64,000 bases of DNA from Macrolepiota albuminosa. Taxonomy: Eukaryota > Basidiomycota > Agaricomycetes > Agaricales > Agaricaceae. The position numbers were made by a program, and so were the translations under genes. This document shows positions 33,913-44,995 of the stretch, piece after piece (the first letter of the stretch is position 1; every line of letters begins with the position of its first letter). The notes beneath the pieces were generated by a model. It made no database searches and was not told where the DNA came from. It saw nothing but the letters and a program-made list of their open reading frames with translations. The stretch lies in NCBI GenBank assembly GCA_027475525.1, contig JAMWFC010000108.1, forward strand, positions 559,811 through 623,810. The letters run 5' to 3'.

Positions 33913-36900
33913 ATGAGGCATTACCCAAACCTTATTCTCCTCTCTGTGTTGGGTAAGATCCGCCTTACTCTAGCGCAGACTTCTTCGTGCGTCCTTTCCA
34001 ACAAAATCATGAATTTCCTCGCTTATTGCACACGGAAAAAATAGGAGTACGAGTGCTGCCACTGAGCCTTCGTCATCTGCAGTCGTTCCACCGGCGGTTA
34101 TTACAGACCCTTCGAGCCTCGTCCTCCCATTCATCGGTACGACCAATGGCGGACATGTGTTTCCTGGTAAGCTTTCCGCATCTTCAGGTGGAGGTACCAA
34201 GCAGTTGTAGGTGCCACTCTTCCGCACGGCATGATCAAGGTCGGTATGGATACCGATTCTCCGGGTAATGTATGTACAACCACATGTAAGCCTTGGTAGT
34301 CAGCAGCCTGACGACGCTTCCAGCATGCAGGTTATGACGCAGACCCTCAATTTCATGCGACTGGCTTCTCTCAACTACATGATGATGGAACAGGAGGGGT
34401 ACGGTTCACACTCTTTTGTTTGAAATGTTCTATTGGTGAATACGCACAATCTAGGCCGTCCCTCTGTCCAATTTCAAAGTATGGGCTTTTGCAAATTGTT
34501 CGTCTTTTGAGAAATGCCCGACCTCAATGGCCTCGCGAAAAATCCTTAGGAAGACCTTGCCAAATGGTAAATGTCTTCTGGCGAAGTATGATTGACACCG
34601 CGGTGGATTTATCTACTTACAGGTTCTCCGGATGATTTTGCATCTCCAGGGTATTTTTCGACCAACTTGGTATGGCTTTCTTGTCTTTTATCTTTTGTAT
34701 CCATTTACTCAAGGACATCATGCAGACAAATTCTATCCGTGTCGAGCTTACTGCGACGCGGAGAACTGCTTTGCATCGCTATACCTTCCCTTCTGGGACT
34801 ACTAACCCAAGAATCATGCTTGATCTAACGAATGACGGACAACGCAGTAGTACGGATCCCGTCATGACCCTTGATCCAGACACTGGGAACCTCCAAGGGG
34901 GGGCTTCGTTTGCCGCTTCTTTTGGGCCAGGTCAGCCTAATTATATTCACAAGTTTCTGTCATGTGAACGCTCAATTTTTACCACGTAGGCCGTTATCAA
35001 GCGTTCACGTGTGTGACGTTCCAAGGTGAAGGCTACGATCTAGGCAAGCCTACCGAGTACGGCATTTGGCTAGGCGATTTTCCTGTTAGAGGGACAACGA
35101 ACATCCTCCAACTGTATTACGGTAGATTTTTTCTTCTTTTTGTACTCTTGTGATACGAGGATGTGTTGACATCAGTCCTTAGGGTTCATCGACGAGATAG
35201 GTGGACTTTTGACCTTCCAGCCTGCACCTAACGGTGGGAAGACATCTATCCTTGTGCGTGTTGGAGTGTCTTTTATCTCAAGTGCCCAAGCGTGCGCAAA
35301 TGCGGAGGAAGAGATACCCGACTTTGACTTTACTGGAGTCCAGAACGCAGCGCGAGCTCAGTGGAACGATATTCTAGGGAGAGTACAGGTGGACACAAGT
35401 GGTGTCGATCAGGAAACAGTAGAACTTTTCTACTCAAGTGTAAGTTTTATAATCAAGTTACCGTGTGTCGACTTATTTCCCTTTACCATCCGTAGTTGTA
35501 CAGGACTCATATATCACCAGCCGATTGTGAGCTCATCCTTATTCTTAACTTCTACACAGATTTAGACCTTGAATCCTACCAGACACTGGCGAAAATCCTA
35601 AGTGGAACTCAACAGAGCCTTATTATGACTCACTGTATTGCAACGTCTGCCAATCAACTCATTCGTTCTATCCTTGAGCTAACTGGCTTGAAGTGGGATA
35701 CATACCGCACTCTTTATCCTCTAATGTCTCTTCATGATCCAGAGACGTTTTCTCGGATAGTAAGAGGGATGATTGATATCCAGAAACATGAAGGTAGGCC
35801 GTCTCGCCCACCTAGATCACAATCCAACTCAATAGGGTATCGATTAGGCTGGCTGCCTGAATGTCGTGGTGCGACTGCTATGCATTTCATACAAGGGGGA
35901 AGCAGTAAGTGAAATTTCTGTGTTTGTATTCCCTACTTCACTTGGAATTCTCGTCAGATGGTGATCCGATTCTTGGAGAATTTTTCGTGAAGTTAGTATT
36001 ATTTCCGTTTCACAGTTCAGAGTTAGAAACTCACAATTTTCAGGTTCCACGAATCAGCCGCAGCACTTGATGTCAATTCCGACGATCTCTATAATGCGCT
36101 CCTTGCGGACGCGGAAATGGAGCCTCCGAATTGGAATCTCCAAGGTCGACAAGCAAACGCATGGAAGCAATTCAGTAGGCTGACCTTTTTTTTTCTCGAG
36201 TGAAGATGAACTGGATCCATCCTAATTCATTGAAGATTATATACCTCAAGACATGTTTTCTCCGGGCGGTGCCAACACTAAACAAGCGTCGCGAACGCTC
36301 GAAGTAGGTGGCTTTCTAGGTCCAATATGGATTTTTCTTGATAACCTCTTCCGGCTTGTAGCATGCCTTCAATGATTTCAGCATATCACAAGTCGCAAAG
36401 ATACTGGGAAAAACTGAAGATGCACAGAAAGTATATCACAGGTTCTTTTGCTGGCTATCTTAATGTTTAGGATCATTTTTTTTTAGTATGTCCAGCGTGC
36501 CGGTAATTTTGCCAACCTATGGAACCCTAACATTACTGTACCGGATGGTCCAGGAGTTTTGGGCATGATTCAAGTCAGTATAATCCATTACCACGTTGTT
36601 GGTCGCGCGACTTATAATGATGTACAGCCGCGCTTCGCGAATGGAACATTCAATTTTACGGACCCGAGACATTGCAGTGTGCATGATCCAGCTATGGCGA
36701 CTTGCTTTTTGAATGCAGCTAATAGGGACGGATTTTATGAATGTGGGTTTTTCTATGCATTTATCCCTAGTTCAAACACAATTGAAATCTTGGAATAGCC
36801 TCACCTATAGTCGTAAGCAAACATCCCAGTCTCATTCAGGCGTTTGTTATCTGATCCACGTACCTTCCTGATTCTAGTACTCCCAGGTGAGCCACAATTT

Positions 36901-37772
36901 TCTGTGAATATGTGGTCTACAGTCCTGATTCTGCTCTATAGTACGCTCCTCAAGATACAGCGCAGCTTATAGAACTCCAGGGAGGGGTAGACAAGTTTAT
37001 CTCAAGGCTTGATTTCATATTTGATCAGGTACGTCCATACGAGATGTTGTGTATCTTTTCTCATTTTCTTTGTCATTCTTAATTAGGATTATTTTGACTC
37101 TACGGATGAGCCCTCACAGCAGATACCATTTATGTACCACTATGCCAATCGTCCTGGCCTTAGCACACAGAGATCACGTCAGATCATCGCGCAGTTTTTC
37201 AACACTTCGGTCAATGGTCTTCCAGGAAATGATGGTATTATTTAGACTTTCTTATCTCATTTTTATCTCATCGATGTCCCATTCATAGATTCTGGTTTGT
37301 CATTACTTGTCACTTTGGGGTAATTTACACATACTTTTTTTTCACTAGGCGCAATGGGAAGTTACGTGGCGTTTTATCTTGCTGGACTTTATCCTCTGCC
37401 GGCTACACAGCAGTTTTTACTGTCTTCGCCATTCTTCCCGCAGATATCTTTTTTCAATCCAGTTTTAAATACGACTACTCAAATAGTTGCGAAGAACTTC
37501 AGTGGTAACCCTTCTGATGGCACAGGTGGCCAGGTCTTTATACAGGCACGTCTGTTCCCGTGTCTTGTTATCAGTTCCATATTGCTGATTTAATGGACTC
37601 TCAGAGTGTGGCGGTGAATGGACAACCTTATAAATCCAACTGCTACTTGGATTGGGATGTGTTCACATCAGGATCACTTGTCGAACTCACTCTAACTGAA
37701 GACATTGGTGTCACTTGTGGAAATGGAACAAATGCGATACCACCGTCCTTATCTACGGGGGGTTATGATTAA
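33913..37772 (+). CDS. GH92 alpha-mannosidase
   Basis: A glycoside hydrolase family 92 exo-alpha-mannosidase (Ca-dependent, inverting), probably acting on 1,2-linked mannose of fungal or yeast wall glycans. Text matching the family: LPFIGTTNGGHVFPG, ATLPHGMIKVGMDTDSPGN, HAGYDADPQFHATGFSQLHD, LYRTHISPADY, WDTYRTLYPLMSLHDPE, WLPECRGATAMHFIQGGSNG, DYIPQDMFSPGG, SRTLEHAFNDF, GFYESSPIVYS, DSGAMGSYVAFYLAGLYP. About 18 introns, several with exons under 60 nt; stop at 37770-37772. The start is uncertain: MRHYPNLILLSVLG at 33913 looks like a signal peptide, but its splice phase does not join cleanly to the first sure exon (from about 34042). No break was found in the sure exons. Confidence 0.88.
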
Positions 37773-38637
37773 AGGATACCAGATGAGACATAACAGTGCA
37801 AACGAAATATTAAAGAATGTATGATACATCACTGTACCTTGATAAATTTTGTGCATCTTGAGAGGGTTTTGGAAACCCAGGACCTGGAAGGTGTTCTGGT
37901 TTGTGGTTGCTTTGTGTTTCCTGGCAATGCCTGTCACTTTGTTATCATGAGAGGATAAGAAGAAGTCTTCCACTACAGCAAATGTTTACTTCAAGTGCAT
38001 CATTTAGTAGAGTTATTAGAGAGGATGTTTTGCATTTTAAATTTGAACTTGGCCTGATATCTACATACGTTTGGTGGCTTATGTATCACCCCTCAATTCA
38101 GTGATTTTGCTGACCCCAAAGTTGCAAGTTGGCTGAAACCTCTAGACAAGATACCACTAAAATGCCATTCAATCCATATTGTTGAGTTCTATCAGGCACC
38201 ACTGATTCCTTGGACTCTTTTTTTGTTTCTTCTCCTTTTCCCTGCTCCCTATTTTCTGCTCTTCTCAGCCATTTTAACACTATGTGCTTTGCTTTCTTGT
38301 CCGGGTATACTGTCTAAATCTCCAACAATTTGTCGATGGAACTAAGTTGCAGTATTTGAACACAAGTGCACTGATTTTATAATAATTTGAATAAAACATT
38401 CAAAATATATTGAGATTTTAGCAAATAATAGACTACCATTGTAGTTTAAGGAATCTCAGAGGAATACCAGAAAATTCCATAGTAAATCCACTGAGATTTT
38501 TCTCTGGAATGTCTTGATTATTCTGGTTGCTTCTTAGTTTCCTACACTGAAACTAATGAATCCCCATGCATTAAGCACTGATGAAACAATTTGGACTACT
38601 AACGGCCGTTCCATTGCATAGTCTTCACTCTGCAGAA
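37773..38637. other. AT-rich, CpG-poor intergenic stretch
   Basis: Convergent gene ends flank it (GH92 from the left, reductase from the right). No gene-like frame. Composition resembles the 12-19 kb desert, suggesting a short decayed transposon. Confidence 0.6.
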
Positions 38638-40238
38638 TTACTCATCGGCAACTTTGATAACCGCCTTGGCCTTATTCTCCCCCTTCTGCACCCTCAAAAT
38701 CACCTCGCCGACTTTATCCAACCCCTCCGTGACCTCTTCCGTATACTTCATTTCTCCGCTCTTCAATTTCTTCGGGATAGTTGAATAGAACTCTTCTGAA
38801 TATTTATGCGCGAGATTATTGACGAGGAAACCTTGGATTGTGATACTTTTGGCGACGATTTGCATGAGGTTCTGTGCGTTGGTGAGCGGAGGTAGTCAAG
38901 GTTTCTAAGAAGGCAGGAAAAGGGGACTTACTTTGATAGGTTGGCCGCCGGTGTTGTAACCTGAAGAGGGATATACTGTAAGAACGTAAACGTTTAGAGA
39001 GAAGGAAAAAATACCCGAAATCATGCCACATTCCTGTTACATACAGTCCGTAAGGCATTTCCGTTGCCGAAGAAAAAATAAGAGAACATACAATGAACCT
39101 CGCACCAACGTTTGCTCCTTCGAGCGCAGCTTCCAAAGTCTCGCCGCCTACATTATCCCAGTAGCTGGACAAAGGAGATTATCATCAAACAGAACATTTA
39201 GAATGCGGCGCGACGCACACGTCAATAGGGCCTTCCCTCTCCAGCACCTGCGCCGTGCTGGTGGTCTTGTAGTTGAACGCAACGTCGGCACCGATGCTCT
39301 TCATGAATGCGACTTTCTCATCCGAGCCTGCAGAGGCGATGACCTTGAGACCGTCGAGTTTTGCTAATTGGATGACAAAACTAGCAAGTAATGTAACTCT
39401 TTAGACTTTATCGCTTGCTATGTGATTTAAAACTCACGATCCGACGGGACCTATATGTATACGACTGTCAGAAACGCGACACATTAAGCCAGAAAATAGT
39501 AGTTGGAACATACCTCCTCCGGTAGTAACAAATGCAACCTCTCCCTTCTTTGCCTTCGAGTACTCCTTCCATGCATAGTAAGCCGTCTGTCCCGGAATAC
39601 CAAGAGATTCCACAATCAATCTCTACTAGGTTACGATTGGATCTCACCAGGCATCCCCGCAGCACCGACATACACACTCCACGGTAAACCCTGCTTGTCC
39701 TCAATCACCATCAATCCATAGGTTTCAAGATCCTTGAATATGTTGTACTCTTGATGCGGAACGACACCGTAGACGTGCGATCCGACTTTGACTTTGGCGT
39801 TTTCGGAGCGAACGACAACGCCAACGCCATGGCTGGCCAAACTACAAAGATACCGAAGGTGACGTCTTGATGGCGAAGAAGATAGGAATATGACTCACGG
39901 TTCACCAAGGATGAAAGGCGGCTAAGCACGGTATCTATCAGGGCACTAAAAGCCACTTGGGCACATGACGTACCGAATACGACTTAACATTCGGATCGCG
40001 CATACGACCTCTTAAATACGGATCGATTGAGAGCACGAGGGTTTTGAGGACGAACCCGCCATTGAGGGGTGCGTTCTCGATGTCGATCGTCTTGGAGGTG
40101 TCGTAGACTGTTGTTTTGCCTGGGAGAGGGTACCCTATAAATGTGTATGACTATCAGTACCACTACATAGACTTGAATGTAATACGAACCTGTAGGTACG
40201 GAATTGAAGATCATGCGCGCGTTGCGGATGGGTGCCAT
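38638..40238 (-). CDS. MDR-family NADP-dependent alkenal reductase-like oxidoreductase
   Basis: A zinc-free medium-chain dehydrogenase/reductase like plant and fungal alkenal reductases and leukotriene B4 12-hydroxydehydrogenase; it would reduce the C=C bond of reactive enals or enones with NADPH. Start MAPIRNARMIFNSVPTG; then SIDPYLRGRMRDPN, SHVYGVVPHQEYNIF, GMPGQTAYYAW-type text and VTTGGG-PVGS (cofactor loop). After these come IQLAKLDGLKVIASAGSDEK, YWDNVGGETLEAAL, GGQPIKNLMQIVAKSITIQGF, and an end at KAVIKVADE. Seven or eight introns of about 50 nt; roughly 340 aa, normal for the family. No signal peptide, so cytosolic. In this setting it may detoxify lignin- or lipid-derived enals (inference). 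Confidence 0.85.
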
Positions 40239-41128
40239 TGTGTGTGAAGTAGGGATGGAGATCGTTAGTAAGGGACTTTATAAGATGGACGGCATTGCAA
40301 TTTGCCGGTGTCTGTCGTCTTACTAACTCACATGTTGTAAGCTGGACATCATAGCCATGGGAAAACAATGAATTTGAGACGCTTACTGCGCGTGATTGAT
40401 CGAGTGGTGACGAGGTTGTAGCAGATGATGAAATGCAAATAGAAGGCGGACGGGTATTCTGGGGTGAGGTTCGACAGCGTCAGTAGCTGACCGACGAGCT
40501 TGGAGTGCTGTGAAGATAGACGGATAGGTCAAATTGGCTTGGGGTTACACATGCCATACTACTTCTTACCCAGTCGTTTTAAACTAATTTCTTTTCAGGG
40601 TTGTACCTTCATCCACTATATCCGCATCCGCTGAAAACGTTGGAGACTACGAGAGATACTGTGGATTTTGGGTAAACACGTAGTTTCGTGGTTTGAGGCT
40701 TATCCTGGTTTTGTGCAGCTATGAGGTGCGGATTCAAATATTGAGCGTGCATCTGGAACGATCAAGAAGATGATTAGATAGTTGAGTCCGTGTTTGTCCC
40801 TCTGTGCAAGGCTCATCGACACCTTTTCAGAATGTACAGGCAGCGGTTAATGCTCGGCGTCATGACGGTGGTCATCATATGTATTGTCATCGTCATTCTG
40901 TACTACAAAATAGTACAATAGTTGTACCATTTCACTTCAACCCTTGGATTCGTAACGCTTCCTTTATCCTTCAGCCAGCGATTGATGTATATTGCTATCT
41001 TAGTTGCCAACCCGAGCCCAAAATTTATTTCTTACTTGACGACTCTCCTGTACGCTTTTCCTCATTCTTGCAGACCCAGCACTGGGCACCCTTCTTGACC
41101 TTGCAAGGGAAAACGTGAGCGGTCAAGG
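40239..41128. other. intergenic stretch upstream of the reductase
   Basis: No sure gene. On the minus strand, 41120-41030 encodes a short open stretch with FPCKVKKGAQCWVCKNEE (two CxxC-like pairs) ending in TAA, but no start or join in phase was found, so it is probably a relic. Confidence 0.35.
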
Positions 41129-41745
41129 TGACAGTCTTGGCGGTCGTCCTGCAGACAAGCTGTGACAAGGTCAAAATCATGAAAAGCTGGTCAAAATCTT
41201 GGTTGACTCACCAATGGATGTTTGCCCTGCTTTTTTGCCCCTGGCCATGGTTATTTGGTATACCTGGAGTAAAAAAGTTGATTAGCTTGAGGAAACTCTG
41301 AAAACTCTGACACCTACTGAAGTGGTTAGAGAGGTTCCGTTTCTTCTGACAGTCTTGGTGGTCTTCCTGCAGACAAGGCTGTGACAAGGTCAAAATCTAG
41401 GTTGGATGTTTGCTCTGCTTTTTGCCCCTAGCCATGGTTATTTGGTATATCTGGAGTAAAAAAGTTGATTAGTTCTAGGAAACTCTGAAAACTCTGACAC
41501 CTACTGAAGTGGTTAGAGAGGTTCCATTCCTTCTGACATTCTTGGCGGTCTTCCTGCAGACAAGGCTGTGACAAGGTCAAAATTATGAAAAGCTGGTCAA
41601 AATCTAGGTTGACTCACCAATGGATGTTTGCCCTGCTTTTTGCCCTTGGCCATGGTTATTTGGCATACCTGGAGTAAAAAAGTTGTTTAGCTCGAGGAAA
41701 CTCTGAAAATTCCAACACCTACTGAAGTGGTTAGAGAGGTTCCGA
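41129..41745. repeat. three tandem copies of a unit of about 218 bp
   Basis: Units start near 41129, 41348 and 41537 with GACAGTCTTGG(C/T)GGTC and share CTGCAGACAAG, CCATGGTTATTTGG and CACCTACTGAAGTGGTTAG. The middle copy lacks about 31 bp. Each holds, on the minus strand, an ATG plus a Lys-rich start and a GTGAGT donor, but A-run length differences (5 or 6) shift the frame. CpG-poor, therefore old. Confidence 0.8.
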
Positions 41746-42630
41746 AACTGAGAAATTTCGAGAGAATTCCGGGAGAAGTTGACAGTTGTCATCAACATTG
41801 ACAGATTATCTGTCAACGTTGTTTGGTGCTGTTGTCGACGCTGTCAACGTCGCCCCAAAACATCAGACACCATTGACAACTTTCTGCTCATCATCACCAA
41901 CAATGAGCTCAAATATATCATCAAAAAATATGAGAAAAATCGGAGAAAAATCAGGAGGAATAAAACTGAACATTCCGCTATACTGAAAGTACTTCTAAGA
42001 CTTCTGAAACCTCCATGATCTGGCAAATTGACAAAAAAAAAGAGAAAGAGAGAGTTTTAAGAGTTTTATTTATGAGCATCTTATTACTATCTATACTGTT
42101 AAAGATATAGTGTGATATATATGTACTTCTACTATTATCCACACCACAGCATTCAGTTGCACATTGGTATTTCTACATGGGACCATGCATGGCTGAGGAC
42201 AATTCAAGATGTTATTGTTCTCTTGGCAGTCTTTCTGTAAACAGCAACATGTTCACATCTTTCTCTTTTTTTCTCCAGCTACTAAATGCACCTCCAATGA
42301 GTAAGATGAGTATCAAGAACAACTTCTAGATCTTCTCTGCAAATGAATTGAGGACTTTCATCCAGTTGTGCTATGCTAAGACTCAGTCTCCAGGGCAGGT
42401 CATCATTGAGGAACTGAACATCCTTCATTGCATGATTGTGTAGTGCATAGAGCACTGGATATGGGTGAATTGCAGTGAACGTGGAGTTGGACAAAGGTTG
42501 CACATAATGTGGCTGTGTCTGTATAACATTGGTAGATAACATTTACACAAGATTCATCTTTTTTGCTCAATGTATAGCAAAACACAAAGGCTAGATGATT
42601 AAGAGGTACTTATTACATGTCGTCTATACT
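41746..42630. other. AT-rich intergenic stretch
   Basis: Mostly CpG-poor. A minus-strand frame of 86 codons at 42542-42282 (...YPVLYALHNHAMKDVQFL...) has ordinary composition but no recognised family. Nothing else supported. Confidence 0.4.
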
Positions 42631-42639
42631 CTAAATGTG

Positions 42640-43394
42640 TGCAAACCTATGTACTGCATGCTTAACATGGCAGATGACATTATGCCGCCCCTGAAGTGAT
42701 TTGTCTGACGTACCACGTGGGAAAACCGAAATCGATTTCTCCTTTGGACTTTCCTTGCCAGTCTCCCCCTCGCTTTGCTTGGAACAATTGAGAGCAGAGT
42801 TCTTCAAGGGATGACTATCAATTATTTCCTTCTCACCCGAAAAACTCCTAAAGATGTAGGATTCTCCCGTGAAGACCGAACAAAGCAAATTTAGCTCGAG
42901 CGGGCCGACTAATGTCGACGCCAAAGACGTACTCCTCGGTCCAGCTGGCTGCTAGCTTATTTGGGGACAATGGCAGTGTCTCTCCAATCAGTGATGCCCC
43001 GCTGGCTGCTTCATTAATCTTACATCGTTTAAAACTTGGTTGATGTTCTGAGGCCATGCGCTGAGTAGTTCTTTTTTTGGTGCAGCTCCTGCTTTCGTTC
43101 TAGCCCAGTCTGCTGGATCCGCTCTGCTGGGTCTTTGAATTGTATACCCGTCACACTCGAACTTCTTAAGGTCCCAATCTTGCTTGGTGCTGCTCATGAA
43201 GGCGGCCCCGTGAGCAAAGCAAATATACACTTGAATGCAACTTCCAGGTTCGCTTCCGAGAATGCGAGATACAGCATTGTGTCCTCCTTGTAGTCATGTT
43301 GTACCTCAGATAACGGCTCTTCATCCTGAGAAAAGTGAATATAGCCACCTTCGTTCGCAATATAAGGCTGTCCCATTGAAATCCATCCCCACAA
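42640..43394 (-). pseudogene. decayed gene of unknown family
   Basis: Protein-like text passes through several frames on the minus strand: YIANEGGYIHFSQDEEPLSE (about 43370), KQDWDLKKFECDGYTIQRPS (about 43185), ELLSAWPQNINQVLND (about 43075), LAASWTEEYVFGVD (about 42950) and GPLELNLLCSVFTGESYIF (about 42905). The frame changes are not at clear splice sites, so it is probably broken by indels. Its 5' end abuts the start of the divergent esterase gene at 43403. Confidence 0.35.
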
Positions 43395-43402
43395 ACACTG
43401 AA

Positions 43403-44691
43403 ATGCGGTCTTGTTATCTTTTATCCATTGGGTTTGTGTATATGTCTGCTAGGGCTGTTTTCTTGCCAGAAGCTAGGGAGGATAACGACGGGATTCGCCT
43501 GGCTGTTGGTGTTCGTTGCGGAGCTCTTGATAGCAATACTTCAGATGTAAATGCGGGGATTCGCACTGACGAGATTAAGACCATAGTGTCCTTTGGCGTG
43601 AGCTTCGATTTTCAATTTGAGTTTATCGATGACTAACTCGGCTTTAGGATAGCTATACTGACGGTGGCCATGACGATGGTGGACCTTTAGACCCTCCAAT
43701 CATTGTTCCACCTAGCGTTCTGGCCGGAGGACGATCGACTAATGGTCTGACTTGGGTTGAGCATGTTGCGAATGACATTAATGCGACCCTTAAAGACTAC
43801 GCAGTGAGTCCAGTGTTTTTTTTACAGGGTAAACTACGTTGAAGCATTGATCTAGCAATCTGCCGCTTGTATTGATCTCTCACTTTGGCCCAGCAACCCG
43901 CGCCAAGTGGACTTTATCCATCAAGGTCAGTCGACGCCTATGTAAAAGTTGGGATACCGACTCAACTTCGATCCTCCCAGTCCAGACATTCTTAAGTCAG
44001 AATAACACTTTGGATCCGCGCACAACTTTATACAGCATCTTTTTCGGCATCAAGTAGGTGTCATCATGTTCAGTGACATGTTCCATTTATGCTTCCACAT
44101 TTGTGCAGTGACTATCTGGCTTCCTTGAGTATGAAGTCGATATCTCCGAACGCCGTGCACTGATTTACAACATAGTCGACGGTGACCACATGCAAGCGGC
44201 AGCACAAGCACTACTTGGGCAGATTGAGCTGCTAGCAAGTCCACCAACAAACGCGCAAAACTTCGTGGTCCTTGACGTCTACGGTCGTGGCATTCATACT
44301 CCATCGGGAGAAGCTTTCAAACAAACAACATACAATGGCTTGCACAATTTTCACACACGTAAGAACGGCACCCGGCTGAACGTTTCTTACGTCAATTTTT
44401 CTACGATATGGGATGGTGTCCTTGGGCCAGATCCAGGTTACGCAGCCTTTGGGTATGTAAGCACTGATTCTTGCACACAATGCACTGCCGAAAATGGATG
44501 CTCGACGATTGGAATGTGCGATGATCCCGAGCACTACTTCTATTGGATTCCAGGGTAGGCTGCAATCATTCCGTCTGTGCTTCACCGGTAGTGAGAATTA
44601 CATCTTACCTTGCAGTCACCCTTCGAAGGAGACGGATCGTATTATGGCTGACTACGTAGACGAAGTTTGGGCTCAATGCCAGGTTGCTTGA
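43403..44691 (+). CDS. SGNH/GDSL esterase, CE16-like
   Basis: A secreted acyl or acetyl esterase resembling fungal CE16 acetylesterases that trim acetyl groups from hemicellulose oligomers. The signal peptide starts at 43403 (MRSCYLLSIGFVYMSARA). The catalytic Ser block SFG-DSYTDGG is split by an intron with branch point CTAAC and acceptor at about 43648. FFGINDYLASL is the GxND block, and WIPGHPSKETDRI carries the late Asp/His region. It ends WAQCQVA, TGA at 44689-44691. The intron at about 44132-44179 must be removed to restore IDGDHMQAAAQ-type text. About 330 aa, normal. Lies head to head with a dead gene and 0.3 kb from the end of the GMC gene. Confidence 0.85.
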
Positions 44692-44995
44692 ACCGCGGGA
44701 TCCATGGGTTTGATGAAGGGCTGACACAGGAGTCCAACATTTTTACGTATACACCTGTTTATCAGAATTCTTATATGTGATGAATATTCACAAATGAACT
44801 AATTATTTCTATTCTTAGAAATGAACCATTATACAGGGACAAGACCTATTGTAGTACGTGCGAAACCTTGAAAGCAAGAGACTAAATTCCGTTGATGTAA
44901 ATTAAATAATAATAACTTTGAGGAAGTGTCAGGTTGAACGAGAACTTGGCTAGGACCTTGTCCAGATGCATTGGATTGTTTGAGAAGACAGTAGG

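Noticed and set aside
33913..33955. Sure first exon of the GH92 gene
   Set aside because: It encodes a signal-peptide-like start, but the donor phase does not match the first sure exon; kept only as a candidate start.
40804..41118. 104-codon + strand frame
   Set aside because: Opposite strand of a short Cys-containing minus frame; no family resemblance and in a relic-rich area.
42282..42542. 86-codon minus-strand frame as a gene
   Set aside because: No recognised family and CpG-poor surroundings; possible relic only.
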